Shown here: positions 35,335 to 47,300 of the stretch, piece by piece
Layout: each line of letters starts with the position of its first letter
Position numbering within the stretch: position 1 is the first letter of the stretch
Assembly: GCF_937616625.2 (NCBI RefSeq)
Contig: NC_065571.1
Span: 28,780,201-28,844,200, forward strand
Length of the DNA stretch: 64,000 nt
Source: Mercurialis annua
Taxonomy: Eukaryota; Streptophyta; Magnoliopsida; Malpighiales; Euphorbiaceae
Direction: 5' to 3'
The notes under the pieces: generated by a model
Seen by the model: only the letters and a program-made list of their open reading frames with translations
The model's database searches: none
Told to the model about the DNA's origin: nothing
Translations under genes and position numbers: made by a program

Positions 35335-36423
35335 GAAACTTCTTCCACCCTTGCGTGGGGGCAGTATCGTCACTTATTCTAACCTACTCCGACCTACTTA
35401 AATACGTAACTTTTAACATAATCTCTTCTCCATTCTACAAACAAACCCTAGCCCCCATTCCCTTACTCATTCTCTGAAAAACGAAGCTGCAATCTTCATT
35501 CAAAGTGGCTGTCCCGGTAAGCTTCCATAACTCCATTAATTTCAGTTTTTGGTTTTGAGCGACATTCCGTATTTTTGATCGTTCTCTTTCGTTTCTAGAT
35601 CGAAATTGATTCCGTTTGATCCCGGAGATTCTAGACTCGCGTACCTTCGATCCCCCGCCTCGTTTTCGCAAAACGGTACGTGAACGATCTCTTTCTAATC
35701 GCCGTACGGTGTACCGTTTTAAGATGCTATACACTGTTCTTGAATAATCATGGTTGCTGCCGAATCATTTCCTCTTTTGCCATGTTTTGTTGATTGATTT
35801 AAGGATATAATCTCTTAGTATGTTAGTCGTATATCGTTTCGAGCTATTGGTTGCGGTTTGAATCCATTATTTCGGACCCATCAACATTTGGCTATTCTCG
35901 GTTTTGTTTGCTAATTACTGTGTTTGTAATGCTAGAGTATATTGATTTAATCTTGATTAATAATGGTTTGATAAGGGTTGTGAGGATTCAAATTGTAAGA
36001 TTGGTGTTGCATGCTTCTAAGTTAATTTGAATCCTTGATTTGGAGTTCCTGCAAATTGGTTGAATGGCTTGGGCGGGGAGTGTTCATTGTTTTGAAATGG
36101 AGATGATGGTTAAATGTCATTTTTGGTTACCTAATTGTTTTGTTTAAATCAAACAAATCCTTAATGTTAAACTTTAACTTATAGCTTGGAATTTATTTTG
36201 ATTTATAAATTAATTATTTAAAACGATAATTATTTATAAATTAAGCTAATATAATTACTCGAGTAATTATATTTAATTTCGAAATTCGATTTGGTATAAA
36301 TTGGCTAAATTACAATTTAATCCCTAAACGTTTTAAAACTTATTTAATTAAGTTTTTGATTAGTAACGTTATATTTTATATTAATTATAAACAAAAGTAA
36401 TTAATTTTTTTCTAAATATCAAA

Positions 36424-36504
36424 GATGGCCAAAGTACAGTTTAGACCCTAATTGGCTAAATTACAGTTTAGTCCCTAATTGGCTAAAGTATAATTTAGTC
36501 CCTA
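36424..36504. repeat. 27-bp tandem repeat, three copies, inside LTR B
   Basis: Units at 36424, 36451 and 36478 share GGC(C/T)AAA.TA.A.TTTAG and CCCT spacing. This is the counterpart of 31798-31878 in the solo LTR. Confidence 0.75.
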
Positions 36505-37213
36505 AACTTTTATAAGATTTATTTAATTAAATTTTTTGGGTTGTAACTTGGGTTACTTGAAATTGAAGTTATTGAGTTCCGCTTTTAAAATGGATTATTA
36601 TTTATTGAATTGTTTTCTAAATATAAACTCGGGTTTATATTGATAAATGTTTTGAGTCGGGTTAGACTTGGGTCACCCGACAAGTGAGGTTAGCTTGGTA
36701 GTTATTGGTAACTCGGCTAACCCACTATTTGAAAATTAATTATTATTTAAAGAATATTAAATAATATTTATTAATTTGATTTTAAAGCGAGAACTCAATA
36801 AACTTGTACTAATTGGGCGTATGTACCTGTTGGGTATTTTTGTGTTAATTTGGTTTATTTAATTCCGACGTGTTAATTGTGCTAGTCCTATGTGGTGTCT
36901 AGTACTCTCTAGAGTTAGGGTCTGTTTTTAATAATTATTTTATTTGTCTAGACCCGTCTATTGTTCGTGCTCCATAGACGAACCAGGATTAGTTGCTTAA
37001 CGGTATTCACGTGGATTAGCAAGCAGAGAGTTTGTACTTACTATTTACCGCTTTATTAAGTAAATTGTTATTTTAATATTAAATATATATACTGTACGTA
37101 TATTTCGAACCGTTATTATATTATGGCTTCTCGTTAGAACATGCTACCTAATGGGCATCATTAGGACTGCGTGCGCACCGGTAATGATCTGGGTAAGGTA
37201 ATTATGGTAATGT

Positions 37214-37333
37214 GGTAACTCGGTGTGAGCATAACTCTCGGGACCAAGTAGAGTAACTCGGTGTAACTCAGCTCTCGGGACTCTGGTATAAGTGTGGTCA
37301 GTGGTAACTCGGTGTAGCTCAGCTCTCGGGACC
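37214..37333 (+). repeat. LTR-internal ACTCGGTGT / CTCTCGGGAC repeats
   Basis: Modules begin GTAACTCGGTGT at 37214, 37253 and 37304 and end CTCTCGGGAC. They are three imperfect copies of about 30 bp separated by 8-21 bp. Confidence 0.7.
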
Positions 37334-37932
37334 AGACCTATTGGATTATGTTTATTATTTAGAATTGTGGATTAGGGTTCCAACTATTATTCGTAATATC
37401 GTTATTAAATGTTTTAAACAGTTTTAAAGGTTTTCCACTTAATAAATGTAGATAGTGGTGTAAACTCATCTCAGTATATCTGACCCCGTTGTTTTCCCAA
37501 TTTTTCCCAGGGTTATGATCTGAGAGAGTCTGGTGATCTCCGCATTTACTTTTCCTCGGAGGTTCCATTTATTTTTGATAAACTGTCAGACTATTTTATT
37601 CTTAGACCGCAGTAGTTGACTAGACGTCTTTATTTTATTTTAGTTGTTGTCGGATTTGTCCGACTGGATTATTATTGCTTTGGCATGTTATAATACTATT
37701 CAGAATTATTTATGTCAAACCGAATTAATATTATTATTGGAAAGCATGTTATTTTAATTGTTGAATATTATAACTGCTAGATTTAGGCTGAAGTCTCGGT
37801 TGCCCACGAGCATTGGTTTTCTGCAGGTTTACGTCATTATATGTTAATTGAAAGGCTAGCTATGGGTTTTGGTACTACATTACCCATACCCTAGCGCTGG
37901 TCGCGATTCATGAAAATGGGTCGTGACAAACT

Positions 37933-37944
37933 TGGTATCATAGC
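37933..37944 (+). other. Primer binding site (initiator tRNA-Met type), element B
   Basis: TGGTATCATAGC differs from the standard TGGTATCAGAGC by one base. It begins four bases after the LTR end. The next 15 nt (37946-37960) form TTGGTTT-C-AAACCAA. Confidence 0.85.
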
Positions 37945-38271
37945 TTTGGTTTCAAACCAAGGCCATTTGCTTGCTATGTGTTTACTCTGTTAAGTAAGGT
38001 TGTGTCTTAGGAACTACTGCAGATATAGGTTTCTGTCATGTCTTTAAAAACGTCATCTTTTGATTTTTAAAATATTCTGCCTACACCAATAGGATTGCGT
38101 CGAGTCAGTCATTATATGTTGATTTGATGTTGTTAAATGTTAATTTTATTTCACTTGGGTGAATGCTTTATTGCTGTTGATTTCTCGGGAAATCCTAATT
38201 TGTTACTTGTTTTGTTTCATACTTGGGTATGAATTACGTGTATCTAAATTGTTGTTGTTCAATCTTAGAAT

Positions 38272-39840
38272 ATGGACAACGTTGTTCGTACTCGTGCTCG
38301 TGCTGCGGCAGAGCAAGAAGCTGTGGCTGATGATGCGATTTCCATGGAAGCCGATTAGAACGTACCACCAGTTCCGGCCAATGCTGGACGTGGTAGAGGT
38401 AGAGGTGCTGGCAGAGGTAGAGGTAGAGGCAGAGGAGCTGGTGCTGGTAGAGGTGGAGCTAGAGGACGTAGTGCAGCAGGTGTTCAGGCACCGAATATGC
38501 AGCAGGCACCAGGGGTGCAACATGCACCGAATATGCAAGCGTTCGACTTCACTACATTCTTGGCTGGCATTGTCGAAATGCAGAACAACCAAGCTCTTCT
38601 GGAGAATCAGTGTACTGTACTGGGTCAGTTAGCGCAGCAACAGCAACCTCAGGCTGGTGCTGTAGCTGGTATGGGTGGACTTGCTGGTGTTGGTCACATT
38701 CCGACAGACAAAGAGATGGTGATGACCTACACGAAGTTGAATCCGACTTCCTTTGATGGTACTGGGGATGCTCTTGACTTTTTGGAAGCGTTTGAGTACA
38801 ACAGTCAGAAAATTCAAGCTACTGATCGTCAATCAGTGATGGTTGTGGAGATGTCGTTGAAGGGTCCAGCTAAGGACTGGTTTCGCGATAACATCAGGCC
38901 AGAGATGGCTACATTGTCTTGGGCTGATTTTGTGACAAGGTTCAGAGGTTATTATCTACCCTTCTCTGTTACTGAGAATTTCAGAGAAAAGCTGCTAAGT
39001 TTGAAGAAAGGGGATAGATCAGTGACAGACTACACTACAGAGTTTGTCCGTTTGGGGCGGTTTGCTACAGATCTAAAGGGTGATCGTGGGCGAGTGAACG
39101 ACCGCTATATCAGGGGTTTAGGCTCGGAATTTCTTCCTTTTCTAATAGGGGCAGACATGGAGTTTTCTCGGGTAGTGGATAGTGCTCGACGGATGGAGAA
39201 TTCGTTGATTCAGTTTGGGACGATCTCTGACCCTTTCCAGAATCAGAAGGGAAAGAGTGATACTCCTAGTGGGGGGCAACAAGCCCCAGTGCAGCATGGT
39301 AGTGGGAATTACTACAGTGGCTCTTCTCAGGCCAATAAGGGGAGTCGCCGTACACATAACAAAGCGAGGCATAGTGCTAGGAGTGCTCCGTACAGTTCTA
39401 GTAGCAGTGGGAGTAACCGTGGTTCAGGACGCGGGTACAGTGGTGGATCGAACATTCTGTTCTGCCAGAATTGCAGATGCAGGCACTATGGTCAGTGTCA
39501 GTTAGGTCCTGCAGGTTGTTTCTCTTGTGGCCAGCCGGGTCATTTGTCCAGGGAGTGTCCGACATCTGCGCAGCAGATGTCTAACTCCAGTGTGGCGCAG
39601 TCGTCTTACCAGCAGCAGAGACCTGCGTTTACACAGTCTATAGGGTACTCTCAACCTGCAGCATCTTTTGGTGGCCAGCGGGGCCGTGGTTCTGGTGGCA
39701 GAGGTTTTGGTGGCCGTGGTAACGGTGGTAGAGGTTCCAACTTTTATGGTACTGGACAGAGTTCGCAGCAGCAGCCGCAGGGTCAGGCCAGAGTGTTTGC
39801 TCTTACTCCTCAGGATGCGCGTGCATCAAATGCTGTGGTG
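38272..39840 (+). pseudogene. Gag region, element B
   Basis: The N-terminus is charged and then very Arg/Gly-rich (GRGRGRGAG runs), followed by the Gag core from [10 protein letters not shown] at about 38540 through [16 protein letters not shown] and [14 protein letters not shown]. The zinc knuckle [14 protein letters not shown] at 39517-39558 is a perfect CX2CX4HX4C, expected to bind element RNA in the particle. A Gly-rich tail and [10 protein letters not shown] link to the protease. The TAG at 38356 lies before the next Met codon (38497), so reinitiation would still give most of Gag, but this is speculative. Confidence 0.88.
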
Positions 39841-40290
39841 CAAGGTACCATTCCAATTTCTTTTACTGATGCTTTGGTATTATTTGATGCGGGTGCAACC
39901 CATTCGTTTGTGTCTACATGTTTTGCTAGGAAATTGGGTATGGCACCATCTGTTTTGAGTGAACCTCTAGCTGTGTCTACACCTATGTCTGAAGGTGTAG
40001 TAGTGGACATCGTTTATCCTTCTTGTCCAGTGGTTATTCAGGGTAGAGAATTATGTGCTGATTTGATTGTGCTTGGCGTTCTTTCTTTTGATGTCATCTT
40101 GGGGATGGATTGGCTGTCGCGCCATTATGCTTCTATTGACTGTCGAGGGAAGTCAGTCGAGTTCAGGATTCCAGGTGATCTACCTTTCTCCTTTCAAGGA
40201 GAGAAGGCGGAGACACCTAAGAATCCGATTTCCGCCATCAAGGCGAAGCGGATGTTAGGAAAGGGTTGCCAGGGTTTTCTTGCTGTGGTT
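39841..40290 (+). pseudogene. Aspartic protease region, element B
   Basis: The catalytic loop [12 protein letters not shown] has its Asp at 39886. As in element A it is D-A-G rather than D-S-G or D-T-G, so this is a family feature and not damage. The second block [10 protein letters not shown] lies near 40090-40120. The segment is uninterrupted and part of the long open frame. It would cut the polyprotein during particle maturation. Confidence 0.87.
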
Positions 40291-41720
40291 CGTGATTTGG
40301 AGACTAGTAGTGGTGATATGCATAGTGTTCCGATAGTGAATGAGTTCACTGATGTGTTTCCAGAGGAATTGCCTGGATTACCACCTGATCGTGATTTCGA
40401 GTTTTGCATTGATGTGGTTTCTGGTACAGCTCCGATTTCGATACCGCCGTATCGGATGGCTCCTGCAGAGCTGAAGGAGTTGAAGGACCAGTTACAAGAA
40501 TTGTTGGATAGCGGGTTCATCAAACCGAGTACTTCTCCATGGGGTGCTCCAGTTCTGTTTGTGAAAAAGAAAGACGGTTCGTTTCGACTGTGTATCGACT
40601 ACAGACAGTTGAACAAGGCTATTGTCAAGAACAGATATCCTCTTCCTCGCATCGATGATTTGTTTAACCAGTTGCAGGGTGCGAAGTGTTTTTCCAAGAT
40701 TGATTTGAGGTCTGGGTATCATCAACTTCGGATCCGTGATGTAGATGTGCCTAAGACTGCTTTTCGGACTCGTTATGGACATTTTGAGTTTCTGGTTATG
40801 TCCTTTGGTCTGACTAACGCACCAACAGCGTTAATAGATATGATGAACAGAGTGTTCAAGCCATTTTTGGATCAATTTGTTATCGTCTTCATTGATGACA
40901 TTTTGATCTATTCTCGGAGTGAGGAGGAGCATGCTTACCATTTGAGGACTATACTACAGACGTTGCGTGAGCATCAGTTGTATGCTAAGTTCTCAAAATG
41001 TGAGTTCTGGTTGAATCAGGTTACCTTTCTAGGACACGTGGTGTCGAAAGATGGGATCAAGGTTGATCCGAAGAAGATTGAGGCGGTTATTGATTGGCAG
41101 AGGCCGAGGTCAGTTACCGAGATCAGAAGTTTTCTGGGTTTAGCTGGCTACTATCGTCGGTTCGTGCAAGATTTCTCCAGAATATCTGCACCGTTGACTA
41201 AACTGACACAGAAGGGTGTTAAGTTTGAGTGGACTAACAAGTGCGAGGCGAGCTTTGAGAAGCTCAAGGAGATTTTAACTACAGCTTCGGTTTTGGCATT
41301 GTCTTCTGGCATTGATGGTTTCACAGTGTATTGTGATGCGTCTCAGATTGGTTTGGGTTGCGTTCTGATGCAACATGGACAGGTGATTGCCTATGCTTCC
41401 AGACAGTTGAAGAAGCATGAGGTGAATTACCCTACTCATGATTTAGAGTTGGCAGCTGTGGTTTTTGCGCTGCAAAATCTGGAGACATTATTTGTATGGT
41501 GCTACTTGTGAGATTTTCACTGATCACAAGAGTTTGAAGTATATCTTTGATCAGAGAGAGTTGAACTTGAGACAGAGGAGGTGGTTAGAGTTGCTGAAAG
41601 ACTACGACTGTACTATTCAGTACCATCCTGGTAAGGCTAATGTGGTAGCCGATGCGTTGAGTCGCAAGTCTTCGGGCAACTTGGCTCATATTTCTGAGAT
41701 TGGGCGTAGACCCATGGTTA
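40291..41720 (+). pseudogene. Reverse transcriptase and RNase H, element B
   Basis: Reverse transcriptase blocks in order: [45 protein letters not shown] and the active site FIDD at 40888-40899, then LGHVVSKDG and [12 protein letters not shown]. RNase H has its first Asp at 41335 (YCDAS) and [13 protein letters not shown]. The one-base insertion near 41473 falls within RNase H, between FAL and IWRHY. The frame continues with [11 protein letters not shown] and ends with DALSRKS, the usual link to integrase. Confidence 0.9.
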
Positions 41721-43233
41721 GAGAGTGGCACAGTTTGATAGCTTCAGGCTATGGTTTTCAGGTTTCTCAGACCGGTTGTTTGTTGGCACAGTTACAAGTG
41801 CAACCTGTTTTGATTGAACGGATCAAAGCTTTACAAGCTGAGGATCCACAGTTGAAACAGATTATTGAGGAGATTCAGCAGGACGGTAATTCTGAGTTTA
41901 CTTTTGTGGATGGTGTTCTGAGACATGGTTCGAGATTGTGTGTTCCGGATTCAGATGGTTTGAGGGACCAGATTCTGGAAGAAGCGCACAAATCTGCTTA
42001 TAGTGTTCATCCGGGTTCTAGTAAGATGTACCATGATCTTAAGGGTACCTACTGGTGGAGCGGGATGAAGAAGGATGTCGCGGAGTATGTTTTTAAGTGT
42101 CTGACGTGCCAGCAGTTGAAGCTGGAGCATCAGAGACCTTTTGGCTATCTGCAGCCACTACCTATTCCAGAGTGGAAGTGGGAGCGGATTGCCATGGATT
42201 TTGTGGTTGGTTTACCACGTACTCGACAGGGGTACGATTCCATCTGGGTTATAGTTGACCGTATGACCAAGTCAGCTCATTTCCTTCCGATTAAGGTTTC
42301 GTATACTGCTTCGAGGTTGGCTTAGTTGTACATCGACATGATTGTCAGTTTGCATGGTGTACCGGTTTCTATTGTTTCAGACAGAGATTCTGTGTTCACT
42401 TCGAGGTTATGGAAAGCGTTACAGGAATCCTTGGGTTCTCGGTTGGATTTCAGTACAACTTTTCATCCTCAAACTGACGGTCAGTCTGAGAGGACTATTC
42501 AGACGTTGGAGGATATGCTCAGGATGTGTGTTCTTGATTTCCAGGGTAGCTGGGATACTCATTTGCCGTTGATTGAGTTTTCTTATAACAACAGTTACCA
42601 CGCGAGTATCGAGATGGCGCCGTATGAGGCTTTGTACGGGCGCAAGTGTAGATCTCCTATCTGTTGGGAGGAGGTTGGAGAGCGTAAATTCTCGGGAGCG
42701 GAGATTATTCAGATTACGTCAAAGAAGGTACCGTTGATTAAACGGAGGTTAGAGACTGCTTTTAGTCGGCATAAGAGTTATGCTGATCCGAAGAGGAAAG
42801 ACAATGAGTTTCACGTTGGTGATTTCGTGTTTCTTCGGGTTTCGCCTATGAAAGGCGTGGTTTTTTTGGTGTCAAGGGAAAGTTGGCACCGAGGTATATT
42901 GGTCCTTATGAGATTTCAGAGAGGATTGGAGCTGTGGCTTATCGTCTGGTTTTTCCGCCAGACATGTCGTTAGTACATCCTGTGTTTCATGTTTCTATGT
43001 TGAGGAAGTGCATTTCTAATCCTTCGCACGTGATTGTGCCTCAGAGTGTTGAGATTGACCAAGAGCTGGCCTATGAGGAACAACCAGTTGAGATTGTTGA
43101 TACGCAAGTGCGTAAATTGCGGAACAAGGAGATTCCGATGGTCAAAGTTCTCTAGCGCAATCATTTTGTAGAGGAGTGTACTTGGGAGACCGAGTCGGAT
43201 ATGCGTAATCGCTATCCTTTCCTTTTTCCGTGA
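41721..43233 (+). pseudogene. Integrase and chromodomain, element B
   Basis: The zinc finger H..H..C..C has its cysteines at 42098 and 42107. The catalytic triad is Asp 42197 (AMDFVVGLP), Asp in SDRD near 42380, and Glu in QSER near 42489. A TAG at 42323 interrupts before the second Asp. [13 protein letters not shown], the GPY/F module ([10 protein letters not shown]) and HPVFHVSMLRK follow a frameshift near 42865. The C-terminal chromodomain (RKLRNKEIPMVKVL, then EECTWETE) has a TAG at 43153 in place of its tryptophan codon. Chromodomains in this clade are thought to steer insertion to methylated heterochromatin, which fits the satellite location. Confidence 0.9.
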
Positions 43234-43334
43234 GGTACGATATCTTGATTTTTGTGACTTTTATGATTTTTACTTGTGTTACGTGTTGTTCTGGTGGTAA
43301 TTGCTTATCGTGTTAAATTCGAGGACGAATTTTT

Positions 43335-43350
43335 AATTAGTTGGGAATAA
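43335..43350 (+). other. Polypurine tract region, element B
   Basis: 'attagttgggaataa' sits directly upstream of the 3' LTR start TGTAATATCC, where plus-strand priming is expected. It is only moderately purine-rich, and the assignment is by position. Confidence 0.4.
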
Positions 43351-44347
43351 TGTAATATCCCGTAAAATTTTACATTTATTTTTCGATAATTTCCGACAAT
43401 TTTTCGGTCGTTTTGAAGTAACTTCGATGATAGCGGTTTGATTCGAGTTGTTTCGGGATTGGGGTTGATCTAGGTTCAACCATTTTAATTTTTATTTTAA
43501 AAAAACAAAAAAAATAATGGAAGACAAATTCCCGTTCGAGAATTTTATGATTCTCGAACGAGAATCTTGTTGGGGGCATGGTCTCGTTCGAGACCAGGCC
43601 ATTTTCGAACGGGAATCAGGCCTGAAAGGCTATTCCCGTTCGAAACTTCTTCCACCCTTGCGTGGGGGTAGTTTCGTCACTTATTCTAACCTACTCCGAC
43701 CTACTTAAATACGTAACTTTTAACATAATCTCTTCTCCATTCTACAAACAAACCCTAGCCCCCATTCCCTTACTCATTGTCTGAAAAACGAAGCTGCAAT
43801 CTTCATTCAAAGTGGCTGTCCCGGTAAGCTTCCATAACTCCATTAATTTCAGTTTTTGGTTTTGAGCGACATTCCGTATTTTTGATCGTTCTCTTTCGTT
43901 TTTAGATCGAAATTGATTCCGTTCGATCTCGGAGATTCTAGACTCGCGTACCTTCGATCCCCCACCTCGTTTTTGCAAAACGGTACGTAAACGATCTCTT
44001 TCTAATCGCCGTACGGTGTACCATTTTGAGATGCTATACACTGTTCTTGAATAATCATGGTTGCTGCCGAATCATTTCCTCTTTTGCCATGTTTTGTTGA
44101 TTGATTTAAGGATATAATCTCTTAGTATGTTAGTCGTATATCGTTTCGAGCTATTGGTTGCGGTTTGAATCCATTATTTCGGACCCATCAACATTTGGCT
44201 ATTCTCGGTTTCGTTTGCTAATTACTGTGTTTGTAATGCTAGAGTATATTGATTTAATCTTGATTAATAATGGTTTGATAAGGGTTGTGAGGATTCAAAT
44301 TGTAAGATTGGTGTTGCATGCTTCTAAGTTAATTTGAATCCTTGATT
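43351..44347 (+). mobile_element. Element B 3' LTR, truncated after ~1 kb
   Basis: It is collinear with 35061-36040 of the 5' LTR. Homology stops at 'atccttgatt' (44338-44347) and satellite follows without a gap; about 1.9 kb of LTR is missing. It keeps three U3 hairpins: 43528-43565 (16-bp arms with one mismatch), 43580-43595 GGTCTCG-TT-CGAGACC, and 43603-43645 (14-bp arms starting TTTCGAACGG). No target duplication can be scored because the right end is gone. Confidence 0.9.
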
Positions 44348-47300
44348 CGTAACGTTTTAAACGTTTTGTTTTGTTTCATAACGTTTGTAAACTTTTGGCT
44401 TAAAACCTAAAAAGGGGAAACGTTTGGATTTGTTTCGTAACGTTTGTAAACGTTTGGCTTATATCGGTATAAAGGCGAAACGTTTGGATATGTTTCGTAC
44501 TGTTTGTAAACGTTTGGCTTAAATTGCTAAAAAGATGAAACGTTTGGATTTGTTTCGTAACGTTTGTAAACGTTTGGCATACATCGCTAAGAAGGGGAAA
44601 CGTTTGGATTTGTTTCGTATCATTTGTAAACGTTTGGCCTAAATCGCTAAAAACGTGAAACGTTTGGATTTGTTTCGTATCGGTTGTAAATATTTGGCTT
44701 AAATCGCAAAAAAGGTGATCGTTTATAAACGTTTGGCTTAAATCGCAAAAAAGGTGAAACCTTTGGATTTGTTTCGTAGCGTTTGTAAACATTTGGCTTA
44801 AATTGATAATAAGGAGAAACGCTTGGATTTGTTTTGTAACGTTTGTAAACGTTTGGCTTAAATTGCTAAAAAGGCGAAACGTTTTGATTTGTTTCGTAGC
44901 GTTTATAAACGTTTGCCTTAAATGGCTAATAAGGGGAAACGTTTGGATTTGCTTTGTACCATTTGTAAACGTTTGGCTTGTATCGCTAAAAAGGTGAAAC
45001 GTTTGGATTTGTTTTGTAACGTTTGTAAAAGTTTGGCTTAAATTGCTAAAAAGTTGAAACGCTTGGATTTGTTTTGGAACGTTTGTAAACGTTTGACTTA
45101 AATTGGTAAAAAGGTGAAACGCTTGGATTTGTTTCGTAACATTTGTAAACGTTTGGCTTATATTGCAAAAAAGGTGAATACCTTGGTTTTGTTTCGTAAC
45201 GTTTTTAAAGAATTGGCTTAAATAGCTAAAATGTGAAATGTTTGGATTTGTTTTGTAACGTTTGTAAACGTCTGGCCTAAATCGCTAAAAAGGGGTAACA
45301 TTTGGATATGTTTCGTAACGTTTGTAAACGTTTGGCTTGAATCGTTAAAAAAGCGAAATGTTTGGATTTGTTTCGTAACGGTTGTAAGCGTTTAGCTTAA
45401 ATCGCTAAAAAGGTGAAATATTTGGATTTGTTTCGTAACGGTTGTAAGCGTTTGACTTATATTGCTAAAAAGGGGAAACGTTTGGATTTGTTTCGCAACG
45501 TTTTTAAATGTTTGGCTTAAATTGCTAAAAAGGAGAAACGCCTGGATTTGCTTCGTAACATTTGTAAACGTTTGGCTTAAATTGCAAAAAAGGAGAAACT
45601 TTTGAATTTGTTTTGCAATGTTTTTAAACGTTTGTCTTAAATTGCTAAAAAAATAAAACGCTTGGATTTGTTTTGTAACGTTTGTAAACGTTTGTCTTAA
45701 ATTGTAAAAAGGTGAAATGCTTGGTTTTGTTTCGTAAAGTTTGTAAAGATTTTGGCTTAAATAGGTAAAAATGTGGAATGTTTGGATTTGTTTCGTAACG
45801 TTTTAAACGTTTGGTTTTGTTTTGTAACGTTTGTAAATGTTTGGCTTAAATCGCTAAAAGGCAAAACGTTTGGATTTGTTTCGTAACGTTTGTAAACGTT
45901 TGAATTAAGTCGCTAAAAAGGTGAAACGTTTAGATTTGTTTCGTAACGGTTGTAAACGTTTAGCTTAAATCCTAAAAAGATGAAATGTTTGGATTTGTTT
46001 CGTGTCGTTTGTACACGTTTGGCTTGAATTGCTAAAAAGGTGATACGCTTTGATTTGTTTCATAACGTTTGTAAACGTTTGGCTTAAATTGCTTAATAGG
46101 GAAACGTTTGGATTAGTTTCGTATCGTTTGTAAGCGTTTGGCTTATATCGCTAAAAAGGGGAAACGCTTAGATTTGTTTCGTAACCTTTGTAAACATTTG
46201 GCTTAAATTGCTAAAAAGGTGAAACGCTTCTATTTCTTTCGTAGCGTTTGTAAACATTGGCTTAAATTGCTAATAAGAAAAAACGATTGGATTTGTTTCG
46301 TAACGTTTGTAAACGTTTGGCTTAAATTGCTAAAAAGGTGAAACGTTTGGATTTGTTTCGTAGCGTTTATAAACGTTTGGCTTAAATCGCTAAAAAGGAG
46401 AAACGTTTGGATTTGTTTCATAATGTTTGTAAATGTTTGGGTGAAATCGATAAAAAGGACGCTTGGATTTGTTTCGGAACGTTTGTAAACGTTTGGCTTA
46501 AATTGCTAAAAAGGTGAAACGCTTGGATTTGTTTTGAAATGTTTGTAAACGTTTGGCTTAAATTGCTAAAAAGGTGAAACGCTTGATTTTGTTTCGTAAC
46601 GTTTGTAAAGGTTTGGCATAAATCGCTAAAAATGTGAAACGTTTGGATTTAATTCGTAACGTTTTAAACGTTTGGTTTTTTTCGTAGCGTTTGTAAAGGT
46701 TTGACTTAAATCGCTAAAAATGTGAAACTTGGATTTGTTTCGTAACGTTTTAAACATTTAGTTTTATTTCATAACATTTGTAAACGTTTGGCTCAAATCG
46801 CTAAAATGGGGAAACGGTTGGATTTGCGTCGTAACGTTTTTAAACGTTTGGCTTAAATTGCTAAAAAGGTGAAACGCTTGGATTTGTTTAGTAACATTTG
46901 TAAACGTTTGGCTTAATTTACTAATAAGGTGAAACGCTTGGAATCGTTTGGTTTTATTTTGTAACGTTTGTAAACGTTTGGCTAATATAGCTAAAAAGGG
47001 GAAACGTTTGGATTTGTTTCATAACCTTTGTAAACGTTTGGCTTAAATTGCTAAAAAGGTGAAACACTTGGATTTGTTTGGTAACGTTTGTAAACGTTTC
47101 GCTTAATTTACAAAAAAGGTGAAACGCTTGGATTTGTTTCGTAATGTTTGTAAACCTTTGGTTTAAATTGCTAAAAAGGTAAAACACGTGGATTTGTTTC
47201 GTAACGTTTGTAAACGTTTGGCTTAAATTGCTAAAAAGGTGAAATATTTGGATTTGTTTCATAACCTTCGTAAACGTTTGGCTTAAATCGCTAAAAAGGT

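Larger units (their letters stand above)
35061..37928 (+). mobile_element. Element B 5' LTR (complete, 2868 bp)
   Basis: It starts TGTAATATCCCG right after satellite and ends TCGTGACA, followed within five bases by the primer site. It contains U3 hairpins (35236-35334), a possible TATA-like CTTAAATAC at 35397-35405 and a 27-bp triple repeat (36424-36504). Relative to the 3' LTR it lacks about 17 bp at the second U3 hairpin. Frames inside the LTR (35435-35734 minus and its 3' LTR counterpart) are shared because the LTRs are copies. Confidence 0.92.
38272..43233 (+). pseudogene. Ty3/Gypsy chromovirus gag-pol, element B (nearly intact)
   Basis: A single gag-pol reading frame opens at ATG 38272 and is in frame with a 1004-codon open stretch (38497-41511). 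Domain order is Gag, zinc knuckle, protease, reverse transcriptase, RNase H, integrase, chromodomain, as in Tekay/Del chromoviruses, and all recognised catalytic residues are present. Five lesions disable it: TAG at 38356-38358 (probably from CAG), a one-base insertion near 41473, TAG at 42323-42325 (element A has CAG), a one-base loss in a T run near 42865, and TAG at 43153-43155 (element A has TGG). It ends at TGA 43231-43233. The limited damage and similar LTRs point to a younger insertion than element A. Confidence 0.93.

Noticed and set aside
35435..35734. 99-codon minus-strand frame in LTR B, repeated at 43742-44041
   Set aside because: Antisense to LTR sequence and shared only because LTRs are copies.
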